This document shows, one piece after another, positions 1 to 9,303 of a stretch of DNA of 64,000 nucleotides; positions within the stretch are counted from its first letter, which is position 1, and every line of letters begins with the position of its first letter. The notes beneath the pieces are model-generated. The model made no database searches, was not told the origin of the DNA, and saw only the letters and a program-made list of their open reading frames with translations. The position numbers and the translations under genes are program-made. The DNA lies in NCBI RefSeq assembly GCF_004193775.1, contig NC_041021.1, forward strand, positions 22,784,632-22,848,631, read 5' to 3'. The DNA comes from Glycine soja. Its lineage: Eukaryota > Streptophyta > Magnoliopsida > Fabales > Fabaceae.

Positions 1-527
1 TGAACCTTTTTCGTAAAAGCATGGGCTTGGTTCAACCCGATAATCCAAGGAATGGTAATTCTGATTGCCAATACTTCGACAACATTTCATAGAGATGAAA
101 GACTCGGGAATACGTATGCTATGCATGAAAAATGTAATTATGAAATTGAGATGCCCTAGTTAACCATGCATTAGGTACCATGTTCACTCATTTTGTTTTG
201 TTGTTTGTGTTTTTTTTTTTAGAAATGGGTTTATGATCCCAACATGGTTGGCTCCTGGTACCGAATATATGCAACCAAGAATGCATCATGATTTTTCATG
301 CTTCCCTTTTTGTTTTTGTTTTGTAGAGGAAAATGCAAGGATCACGCATGAGCGAACATGAAAACAAAAAGGTACGCAGTTTGTAGAACAAAAAGAATGT
401 TGAACGCATATGCATGATGATGCAATGACTCATGCAAAATGTGATGCTGGAACATGATAACGGACAAACGCAGGAATGATATGTTCATTATGATGCCATG
501 AAGAGATGCTTATGCGATGAATGCATG
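1..527 (-). other. Element II spacer between ORF1 and gag
   Basis: AT-rich DNA with no supportable ORF. It lies downstream of the ORF1 coiled-coil region on the minus strand. From about position 520 upward it matches element I at 15824-15890 (shared words such as ATGCATGCTAGAG). Most of 1-515 has no counterpart in element I, so element I may have lost it. It contains repeated ATG/CAT-rich words and short poly-T runs. I see no gene in it. Confidence 0.5.
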
Positions 528-1061
528 CTAGAGATAAAATGCAGGAGTGATTTGATTCGCATTGATCTTTGGAGTAAAAACACGGGATAAACTCATTTTA
601 TTCAGAAAGTTTATAATTATATGGGCCATTAAGTCTATCATATGCTGACAATAGCTGAGAAGTCTGTGGATCTCCTCGGGGGCAGAGTAGGTGTCTGCCA
701 TTGCTTTGGCCTTGGCTAGCAATCGGGGAAGTTCTTGACTCCCGTTCAAGGTAAGAGCAAATCGGTCCATCCACATTGTTGCCTCTTGATGTAACGAGTC
801 GATCACCCTTCCTCAAGCCTCCTTTTCCGCGTACACTTGGGCATACTCGTCCGCCACTCTATGCTCGTGGGTCGCGGCTAGATTTAGTTCTTCTTGGTAC
901 TTGGTGATGATAGCTAACATGTTGGTCTCTATCTCGCATAACCGCTGAGACAAACTTCTTTTGGACCTCGAGCAAGCCTTCAATTCATCTTTCAAGATCA
1001 AACTGTCTACTCGTGATTGGTCCCTTTCCTTTCTTCGGAGTTTAAGCTCGCTGTTGCTACC
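528..1061 (-). pseudogene. Element II ORF1, C-terminal coiled-coil fragment
   Basis: This is the minus-strand continuation of element II ORF1 after the element I insertion. It shares a charged, heptad-like stretch with element I 15951-16400, including QEATMWMDRFALTLNGSQEL and CQHMIDLMAHII. There is an in-frame TGA at 813-815, between YAEKEA and GRVIDSLHQE, where element I reads through with an arginine codon. The tail also differs: element I ends soon after HIIRNR, whereas here the frame runs on to about 528. The family role of ORF1 in Ogre elements is unknown. It is a decayed fragment and cannot encode a complete protein. Confidence 0.75.
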
Positions 1062-2240
1062 TGTCGCAACCTACCCTTCGGCGGGAGGGCGACGCGTGAC
1101 TCGCGGGATGCGTGTTCCACGAAAGGAATACGTGCAGAGTCGCCACCAACGTTTATTTGAGGAAAACGTCGGAAAAACCGGAAAAGACGCGATCTACGAA
1201 CTTTTTAAGTGAAAGGCTCGGGAGTTGTATTTACGCACGGGGAAGGTATTAGCACCCCACACGTCCGTCACAAGGGACGGCAGCCTTTAATCGAATGTGC
1301 AAACATGACTTTGATTTTTAGTTCCCTTTTATGTCCTTATATCCTTTATACCCTTTTTATATTTTTTCCTTTTTTGTGGTCGACAAGGGTGTTTCCCTTT
1401 GCTCCTACGTATTCCTCAATTTGCGATGAGGAAATCAGACCTACGTAGTTCTTTCTTATCAAGTGATTCTTTTTTACTTAAAAGGTGATCATTTTAAGGC
1501 GTTGGACCTTGAGAATGATCCATTTTACTTAGAAAGAAATTGAAATGACAAACTTCAAGAACCTATTTTTGTGGACGAGCTTGACTAGGCGAGTTGATTT
1601 TAGCCTTAGTTTCACTTTAGTTATTTAGTCAATTCGATTAAGAATGAGAAATCCCAAAGAGAAAACGTCCGTTTGATTTTCCGCTTTATTTTACTAAAGA
1701 TGTTGTTTTTTATTATATTATTTTTTACCTCTTTTTTTGATTTCCAACGTGGTTACGGCACGACCGAACGGTCGGAATTCATTTTAACCGAAGTTAACGG
1801 ATAATACAATTCAAACGTTCGGTGGAAAATTATTTTATTTTTAGGTTAAGCGAGAAATGACTTAAATAAAATGGCTTAAGAACGTCAAAAGGGGGTATAA
1901 AAAGTAAATGAAACAAGAATAAAAATACACGAAACTTACGAATTTCGTAACGATACTTGTTTTCTTTCCGTAATGTTACGGAACCTTGTGGATTACATAA
2001 TCATCCCCTTTTTGACTTACGGAATGTTACGGAACCTCACTAACTGCGCAACGATGCTTCCATTTGATTTCCAGTGTGTCACGGAACCTTACGGATTGTG
2101 CATCAATATTTTCTTTTGTTTTTCGGCACGTCCCGGAATTTCACAAATTGCCTAATGATGGGTGCCAAGCACCTCACAAGGACCAAAGAAAAGTCGCATG
2201 TCATCAAGCAAAGGTCCCCAGATGAAATTAGGGTATGACA
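1062..2240 (-). repeat. Element I 3' LTR (promoter segment deleted)
   Basis: Bounded by TGTCGCAACC at 1062 and GGGTATGACA ending at 2240 on the plus strand. At 1,179 bp it is 470 bp shorter than the 5' LTR. The gap falls after position 1935: this copy goes straight from ACACGAAAC to TTACGAATTTCG, while the 5' LTR carries about 19541-20011 in between. GAAAC at both edges suggests a short-homology deletion. The lost part holds the TATA box, the GC-rich palindrome and the splice donor. The two-stem hairpin module is kept at 1379-1452. Confidence 0.9.
1379..1452. repeat. Two-stem hairpin module in the LTR (copy 1)
   Basis: A conserved block of about 70 nt. First stem: AAGGG with CCCTT. Second stem: CTACGTA with TACGTAG, enclosing TTCCTCA with TGAGGAA. 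Further copies lie at 3361-3427, 3615-3680, 18986-19058, 22930-23000, 25440-25507, 56472-56542, 56701-56770 and 60295-60366, in LTRs (R/U5 side of the TATA box) and in the 3' internal region. The function is unknown. See the finding on paired changes. Confidence 0.75.
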
Positions 2241-2257
2241 GTTGCCCCTCTTTACTT
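2241..2257 (-). promoter_or_regulatory. Polypurine tract of element I
   Basis: Read on the minus strand, the bases just before the 3' LTR are AAGTAAAGAGGGGCAAC, a purine-rich tract. Element IV has the matching AGTAAAGAGGGACAAC at 58327-58342. Its position next to the LTR is where plus-strand DNA synthesis would be primed, which also fixes the minus orientation. Confidence 0.8.
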
Positions 2258-2340
2258 GTCTTTTATTGGAAATAAAAGGAAAGTAAAGATAAGACACTAA
2301 TTTCGTTTCTCTCGGTTGACGAGAGTCGCGGGTGACCATA

Positions 2341-3690
2341 AAATTTCCGCATGCAAATGACTTGTTGTTCCCGACGGAACAAAAGGTGTAGAAGACGATG
2401 TCAGTCTCTGCATGCTATCAAGCGTTCTGTCTTACAGATAGCAAAAGAATGTTTATACGGATAACCACTCGGGTATTTCCGCCCGTCAGCGTGACTCAAA
2501 AGTCAGTATGACAGATCTTGTGAGCGCGGAAGATGATGTAAATCTCCGCATGTCATCGGGCCCGCCGCCTCTGGATGACAAAGGGTGCAGAATGACCAAA
2601 TTTTGTCTCTGCGTGCCATCGGACACGACTGTGTCTGAATGGCAAAGGGGTGCGGAATGACCAAATTTTGTCTCCGCGTGTCATCGGGCCCGCCGCCTCT
2701 GGATGACAAAAGGGTGCAGAATGACCAAATTTTGTCTCTGCGCGCCATCGGACACGACTGTGTCTGAATGGCAAAGGGGTGCGGAATGACCAAATTTTGT
2801 CTCCGCATGTCATCGGGCCCGCTGCCTCTGGATGACAAAGGTGCAGAATGACCAAATTTTGTCTCTGCGTGCCATCGGACACGACTGTGTCTGAATGGCA
2901 AAGGGGTGCGGAATGACCAAATTTTGTCTCCGCATGTCATCGAGTCCACCGCCTCTGGATGACAAAGGGTGCAGAATGACCAAATTTTGTCTCTGCGTGC
3001 CATCGGACACGACTGTGTCTGAATGGCAAAGGGGTGCAGAATGACCAAATTTTGTCTCCGCATGTCATCGGGCCCGCCGCCTCTGGATGACAAAGGGTGC
3101 AGAATGACCAAATTTTGTCTCTGCGTACCATCGGACACGACTCTGTCTGAATGGCAAAGGGGTGCGGAATGACCAAATTTTGTCTCCGCATGTCATCGGG
3201 CCCGCCGCCTCTGGGTGACAAAGGGTGCAGAATGACCAAATTTTGTCTCTGCGTGCCATCGGACACGACTATGTCTGAATGGCAAAGGGGTGCGGAATGA
3301 CCAAACTTTGTCTCCGTATGTCACATGACCTCAGGGTCAGTATGACAGATTTTGTGGGGCGGCCGACAAAAGCAATGCTGTTGCTCCTACGTATCCTCCA
3401 ATGAGGAACTCAGACCTACGTAGTTCTAGATAACTTCTGAGACTTGAAAAAGTCTCCACCGGAAGATGTTGACATCTCCGGAAAGGGTGCGAATGACCAC
3501 ACTGGCCTTTTCTCATCAATCACACTTGGGGTCACTGAATGACGAGGTGCAGATAACCGTAAGGTGTCTCCGCGGGCTACCAGCTCTCGGGTCATGGTAA
3601 CAAAAAGCGGTGCAGTCGACAAAAGCGAGGCTCTTACTCCTACATATCCTCCAATGAGGAACTCAGACCTACGTAGTTCTGGATAACTTG
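2341..3690 (-). repeat. 128-bp tandem hairpin array, 3' region of element I
   Basis: Six near-identical units start at about 2554, 2682, 2811, 2938, 3066 and 3194, flanked by degenerate units back to about 2370 and forward to 3600. Each unit has two related halves of about 64 bp, and each half forms two hairpins. In the first unit these are TGTCATC 2551-2557 with GATGACA 2574-2580; GCAGA 2587-2591 with TCTGC 2608-2612; TGCCAT 2614-2619 with ATGGCA 2639-2644; GCGGA 2652-2656 with TCCGC 2673-2677. Two copies of the two-stem module follow (3361-3427, 3615-3680). The period is not a multiple of 3, so the long minus-strand open frames here are repeat artefacts. Confidence 0.85.
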
Positions 3691-4330
3691 TGAGACTTGA
3701 AAAAGTCTCGGTGTTTTCTCCACTAAAATGAAAACATGCTTTAGCAAAGAGACAAATATTCCAACTGATTTAGAGCAGCATATGCTTTTTTGAGTGACAA
3801 ACAATGCGTCTACCAGGGAAGGAGAGTCTGTTGATGAAATCCCCCATAACCATAAATGAGATTTTGGATATTAGCATTTCGTTTCTAAATGACCATTTAG
3901 AGGAAACACTGGGTTCGACAAAAATTGAAGAAATCCACTCAAGTTGTATCAATCTCGCACATGTAAGTGTTTTATCCTAATTCCGAACCATAGATATGTC
4001 ATGACTTGACTTTGCAAATTATTTCCTATCAAATCAAAAATTACATGTGTGATCATGGATCAATAGGACTTCCCTTGGGAATGGGTTCTTTTGGTGAGTT
4101 TTTCGGCTTTTGATTTTTTGGCTTTTTCCTTTTCTGGTTTGTTTTGCGCGGGGCGAACAAGTCACCGACGCACAGGATTTTGGTTGGTAATCAAAGGGAG
4201 AAGACCACTTTCAGGTCGTGGTTTCCTTTCCTTCCTTTTGTTCATTTGGTGACAATTCCGTATATGTTCAGATATTGTCTGGTCCAAAGACCTTTCTGCA
4301 TATTTCTTCTGTTTTCTTTCGATCCTTGAT
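3691..4330 (-). other. Non-coding 3' region of element I
   Basis: No supportable ORF. The stretch 3700-4330 is homologous to 60390-60960 of element IV; shared words include AACATGCTTTAG and ATAGATATGTCATGACTTGA. It is therefore a conserved part of the family's 3' region, between the hairpin array and the pyrimidine-rich repeat. Confidence 0.6.
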
Positions 4331-4560
4331 CAGGAGCTTTCTTTCCTTTTCTTTCTTCCTTCTTTACTTTCTCCCATTCTTTGATTGGGAATTTTCTTTC
4401 TTTTCTTTTTGCTTTCTCCCACTCTTTGATTGAGAATTTCCTTTCTTTTCTTTTTGCTTTCTCCCACTCTTTGATTGGGAATTTCCTTTCTTTTCTTTTT
4501 TGCTTTCTCCCTCTCTTTGATTGGGAATTTCCTTTCTTTTCTTTTTTTTTGCTCCCGAGG
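4331..4560. repeat. Pyrimidine-rich tandem repeat, about 50-bp unit
   Basis: About five units of CTTTGATTGGGAATTTCC followed by a TTTCTTTTC-rich tract and TTTGCTTTCTCCC. Element IV has the same feature at 61000-61160. The minus strand reads as a lysine-rich open frame, which is a composition effect. Confidence 0.8.
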
Positions 4561-5392
4561 GTAAGGATTGACATTCTCACCCTGGGTCAAGGTTTATGGT
4601 GAGTCAGGATTTTGGCTCAAGGCTTGTAGAATGGCTAGACATGATACATGTCAGGGTTTGGTTTGGTTCAAGGATAAAAGGGATGCCCCACATTATTTCC
4701 ATGACACAAATGCAAGAATGATGATTTGGAAACTTTATGCTAAACTGGTCATGCATGCACCTATGTGGACACTCAAGTGTCAAATTTTTATGGTCATGTG
4801 ATGCTAGGGCTTAGGATTTATTTCCTCTATTTTAAATCAACCCAACGTGTCCAAAATATGTTCTTTTATCAATTTGTGCATTCATCCGAGTCCATTTTGG
4901 GCGTCCGGGGAATTTTCACAGCGTTTACCCTTCGGGTGTACACACACATTTCTTCCAAAAATAGCTATGATCAGCGAATTTTTTTCAAAGAAAAGTTGGA
5001 CGTCATCTCTTTTCAAAAGCATGTTGGTTTTTCAACTAGACAACTTATTTTCCTTTTCTTTTTCCTCTCTTTTTTCTTACTTGCTCTCCCTTTTTTATTT
5101 TCTTATTTGCTCTCTTTTTTTGTTTTGTTTTTGACTTTTATTATTATTATTATTATTATTATTTGGTTTTTTGGACGATGTTCCTAAACGAAGAACTCTA
5201 CACGGTTCCAGAGTTTCAAACGTCATTGATAGTAATGATATAAACACTAACGCAAAAATCCAAACAAAATTGTATGCGTTGTACAAACGACAATCGAGAC
5301 AACAAAAACAAACATTAGTATCTCAAGTCAAAACATAACATAAAAATGATAAACGAAATATGAAAGAAAACATGAATCTGGGGATCTCCCAG
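4561..5392 (-). other. Non-coding region between ORF3 and the pyrimidine repeat, with an ATT microsatellite
   Basis: Homologous to 61170-61640 of element IV (shared GACATTCTCACCCTGGGTCA). A (TTA)n microsatellite lies at about 5138-5164. No ORF can be supported. The region is downstream of ORF3 on the coding strand and probably belongs to the 3' untranslated region. Confidence 0.6.
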
Positions 5393-6643
5393 TCATGTAG
5401 CTCCACTCCCTCCCAAGAAGTCAAGCAAATCGGCCATCTCCTCGTCCTCGTGGGCCTCCTCTCCATCGCCGGGAACTTCCGGTGGTGCCTCTCCTGCTTG
5501 GGCCTCGGGCCAATCCCCGGGCCATGCGACCTCTGCCCTGAACTGGTCTGTAGTAGGGCATGAAAAAGAAGCGAAGCCCTAGCTCTGCATGCTGAGGCTC
5601 ATCTGGTACAGACAATCATGGGTCTGCACATGTGCCCGGTGGTTGGCCGCCTGTTGGTGAACCAAATGCCGTAAATACTGCTCCATGTCAAATGACCCAG
5701 CCTGGCTAGCCTGATGAGGTGGTGGGGGCGCGCCTGCGGCCTGTGGAGCATCACCCTGAGCCTGTCTCTGGGTACAGTACTTCTCAATAAAAGCCCGAGT
5801 GATGGGTGGCCGAATTACCTTGGTAGGTGCAACGGGGACTCCGAACGACTGGTAGAGTCCTGTGATCAGTGCGGGAAATCCCAGGGCCCTGTTGGACTTA
5901 TCTGGGTCCAAAGGGTGCCTAGTAGGCGCCATACCTGCAAAAATATAGATGGCATCAGCGATTAACTGAGCCACATGAACACTCATCCATGTCAGGATGG
6001 CGTACACCAGCTGATACTTCGGCAGGGGGAGGTCGGAATTATGATCGCTGGGCAGGATGTTGCTGAGGAGCAACGTCATCCATATCTGGGTCAGGGTGGT
6101 CATGTTGGTGCGCATGATTCGCACTCGCCTCCCTGCAGCAGTCCGGGCAAAATCCTGCCCCGGTATACATAGCAGTTGGGCGATGGCCTCCTCATCGAAC
6201 CCATCAGACCGGTTCCTCCTCTGGCCATACTCGCACTCTTGGCCCTCTTCCAGCACTAACGGATATCCCAGGAGCTGACCGATAGCATCTGCATCGAACG
6301 GGATCCACTGACCCCTTACCCAGGACCTCATGTCACGCACACCCTCCTCTGTTGGCCAAGCATTGGCATAAAACTCAAGGACTATTTCTGGATCGAACAT
6401 GGCCATGGGAGTAACCAATGATGTCCACTACCGGCGCCCTATTTCCTCCTGGAAATCAGTATACTCGTTGTCCCTGAGCTGGACGCGTCACTCCCGGAGA
6501 AACGACCATCCCTTGATGGCCTCGAAGCGCTGCTGGTGTACCGCGCTCCTAAAACGGTGACTGTCATACTCAGGAGCGGAACTAGTTCCTTTGGCCGCCT
6601 TATCCTTCCTGGACCTCTTTGAGGCAAGCTTCCTCGGGGCCAT
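5393..6643 (-). pseudogene. Accessory ORF3, putative plant transposon protein domain (PF20167-like)
   Basis: A single minus-strand frame of 417 codons starts at ATG 6643 (MAPRKLASKRSRKDKAAK, a basic N-terminus) and ends at TGA 5393. Three in-frame stops lie near 6489, 6429 and 5579. The core (about residues 75-280) includes EIVLEFYANAWP, DADAIGQLLGYPL, LLCIPGQDF, MTTLTQIWMTLLLSNILPSD and LGFPALITGLYQSFGV, which I recognise as the domain called putative plant transposon protein. A Pro/Gln/His-rich linker follows, then AEVAWPGDWPE and an acidic tail. The start follows a splice-acceptor-like TTTGCTCTCGCAG at 6647-6659. It lies downstream of pol in the same orientation. The function is unknown. 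It is related to 43658-45001 (Athila element) and 62134-63064 (element IV). Confidence 0.8.
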
Positions 6644-8592
6644 TTCCTGCGAGAGCAAACATTTGGAAAGTTAGTTTTACCAAGAAATGCTACTCTTAAA
6701 ACAAAAATGGCATACAACATACAAACATCAATGTAAATTTAGAGTAAACTTATACACATACTTCTTTACGAACGTTCACTTGCACAAGACATTCTTATAA
6801 CTAAGAAAAACGCACCCATGTACAATCAAGGCACATCCGTTACCTAGATTATTTATATGTACTTCCAAGGTGTATTTGCTACCTACATCACATGCACTTC
6901 CTTGGCTAAATTTACATACATGCATACTCAAAGCATTTGGGGTACCAAAAATTGCACATGTGCACATTCCGGTATTTCTAATATTTATGCATATACAAAC
7001 TTTGTGATGAATCTTGGCTATCTACACAATAAGGTGATACATTTCATGCTTTATTCAAGTGTTTTTGCTACCTAAAGCCGCATGCGAATTCAAGTATATT
7101 TCCTTTTGCTGACTAAAATTGTATTCAAATTTAAAAGGTATTTTTTTGTAATGTATTTTCTTTACATAACATGCAATATGTATATATTTTTTGTGAGACA
7201 TTTTGACTACCCAAAATTTCATGTACATACACCCTAGTATTTTGCTACCATACCCAAAGTGTAAATTGCCAAAGGTATTTTGCTACCTATTTTAAACCTA
7301 CACATTTATGATGAGCAAAATTCCTAAACATCTAGACGTAGGGAAATTATTGTAGCGTGGCCCATAGCTGATTGCTGGCCAAAAAGGGTAACTTTACCCA
7401 ATATGCACCTCCTCTTGTGTTCTTTTGCATAAAAACTTTGGTTCCTAGGCCTAGGATATATGTGGGGCAATTACTCTAACCTTTTTCGGGAATGAATGCA
7501 TGTCCCAAAAAATAGAAAATATGTGCAAACCAAAATGCCCCATGGGTTGTTTCCTTACAAAGGTCACGTGCTAATGCCATTGAGGCATTTCACCGAACAC
7601 TTGGTGGGCGCGCGTTTAGGTATCAATAGCAAGAGAACGGGGACAATGTGGCATGTCCCATTGCTTCAAAATGCATTATAGGCCTAGGGCCATCCCATAC
7701 AAACCCCCAATCCAACCCAATTAAGCAAGAAAACAAACCAAAATTGCCCCACATATTTGAGCACATTCCCATATTTTAGAGCACCAAAAGGAGATCAAAA
7801 TACACCAATGAAAAGCTAGAAAGCTTAGGGATGGAATACTTACTTGTTGGTGATGAACAAAAGCGCGAAACGGAATCAAAAAATGCGAAAAATGATGACC
7901 CTAGGGCTGCAAACTCGTAAATCCCGTGGGTATGGCTTTTGAAAGGGGGGAAAAGAAGTTTTTGAATGCAAAAACGTCCCCCCTTTCGTCATCCTTATAT
8001 TTTGGTGCAGGGGTGGCTCGCCCAGGCGAGCTAACCTGCATTTTTTTTTTTGAGAGGAACATTAACCATGTCCCCTCCTTCCTTATGGTTTAGCGCTTTG
8101 CCTAACTTGAACTTACTTAAGTTAGAATTAGGCGTTGATTACTTATTTTTAAAACAAACAAATAGTAAGGCAACTACGAATACAAAGGATACGGGGCTGC
8201 CTTGCAGCGACGTTCTCTGCTTGTCTAGCGCAGAGAAAGGGCAACGATCAGTCGGTCGTGACCCCATCCCCACTTGCATCCATTCCTAAGTACCTGCAAG
8301 TAATAAACAACCAGGTATGGCCAATCTTGACCACGTCGTTGTCTTACCTTGATTGGTTGCTGCTTTCCATGTTTGGTCCCTACCCCAGAAGGTAGCTCAA
8401 GATGAACCTGCCCCTGTTTTACCACGACAATATGCATGCGTATGCGTATGCATGAATGTTTTCAAATGCAACAAATTTGAGCGAAAGTTGGTTTAGGTTC
8501 AATTTTGATTAAGCGCTTGGGGCATCCCATGAACCGAGCGAAAGGGCTCAGGTGATCACAAATCAACGCAAGGTTTGAAACCAAGGTGAGGA
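6644..8592 (-). other. Spacer between pol and ORF3; probable ORF3 promoter and intron
   Basis: No coding region is seen. On the minus strand a GC-rich palindrome GCTCGCCCAGGCGAGC (8016-8031) is followed by a TATA-like AATATAAGG (about 7997-8005), then GTAAGTAT (7836-7843), then a pyrimidine-rich CAG acceptor at 6647-6649. The same order of palindrome, TATA and GTAAGT donor occurs in the Ogre LTRs. The stretch 6857-7300 has scattered copies of GGTATTTTGCTACC-like words, also abundant in element IV at 61680-61990. Promoter and intron are inferences. Confidence 0.45.
7836..8031 (-). promoter_or_regulatory. LTR-like promoter module inside element I
   Basis: Contains the 16-base palindrome GCTCGCCCAGGCGAGC (8016-8031), a TATA-like site near 7997-8005 and a donor-like GTAAGTAT at 7836-7843, all on the minus strand. 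In the 5' LTR the same parts lie at 19848-19863, 19812-19820 and 19597-19602. It could drive ORF3 separately from the genomic RNA. This is inferred from layout only. Confidence 0.4.
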
Positions 8593-9302
8593 CTAAAGCC
8601 TCGAATCCACGTTCATTTCTTTGAAAGATTGTAATGAGAGATACAGCAAACGGGAAATCCCTGGGGGAAATCCAGAAAACGCATAAAGATAAAGAACATG
8701 CAGCGACATCCTTAATTGCCCCTTGACGACATCAGAATTCACGGGTGAAGGTAGCTCTTCGCCATCCATGTTGGTAAGCACCAGGGCTCTTCCGGAAAAA
8801 GCCCTCTTCACAACAAAAGGCCCTTCGTAGTTCGGGGCCCATTTCCCTCAATTGTCCTTGACAGCATGGGACATTTTCTTTAGCACAAGGTCTCCCTCAT
8901 GGAACTTGCGCAAGCGTACTTTCTTGTCGAATGCACTCTTCATTCTTTGCTGGTACACGCGCCCATGACTCATGGCCGTTAAGCGCTTACCATTGATGAG
9001 GTTGAGCTGGTCATAGCGCGTTTGAGCCCACTCTGATTCCTTTAATCCAGATTCTGCCAAGATCCTTAATGACGGGACTTCTACCTCAAACAGTAACACA
9101 GCCTCCATCCCATATACCAATGAGAACGGCGTTGCCCCAGTTGACGTTCGCACTGAAGTTCGGTAACCGTGTAATGCGAATGGGAGCATTTCGTGCCAAT
9201 CCTTGTATGACACGATCATCTTTTGGATAATCTTTTTGATATTCTCATTGGCCGCTTCCACGGCTCCATTCATCTTTGGCCGGTAGGGTGTGGAATTGTG
9301 AT
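8593..9302 (-). pseudogene. Integrase C-terminal part, element I
   Basis: Minus-strand continuation of pol after the stop near 9302. It holds the integrase catalytic glutamate region (NGAVEAANENIKKIIQKM), the conserved WHEMLPFALHGYRTSVRTST, GATPFSLVYGMEAVLP-like context and the GDLVLKK block. A TGA near 8846 then interrupts it before GKWAPNYEGPFVVKRAF, and the frame goes on to about 8593. Similarity to Ogre/Tat pol becomes weak beyond about 8700. No chromodomain is visible, as expected for this lineage. The stop is one C-to-T transition away from the arginine codon usual there. Confidence 0.88.
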
Positions 9303-9303
9303 G

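Noticed and set aside
2503..3266. Long overlapping minus-strand open frames (up to 211 codons) rich in TKFGHSAP-type repeats
   Set aside because: They are the 128-bp tandem array read in all frames. The period is not a multiple of 3, the same peptide recurs in shifted frames, and no family is recognisable.
2551..3320. CRISPR-like array (regular palindromic repeats)
   Set aside because: There are no unique spacers: the units are contiguous tandem repeats inside a plant retrotransposon, and the organism is eukaryotic.
4242..4590. Lysine-rich minus-strand open frames
   Set aside because: They are translations of a pyrimidine-rich tandem repeat in non-coding 3' sequence, and the same artefact occurs at 60739-61192.
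5138..5164. ATT microsatellite, and the GT/AT microsatellite at 61848-61907, as possible functional sites
   Set aside because: Ordinary simple repeats with no conserved counterpart between elements I and IV.
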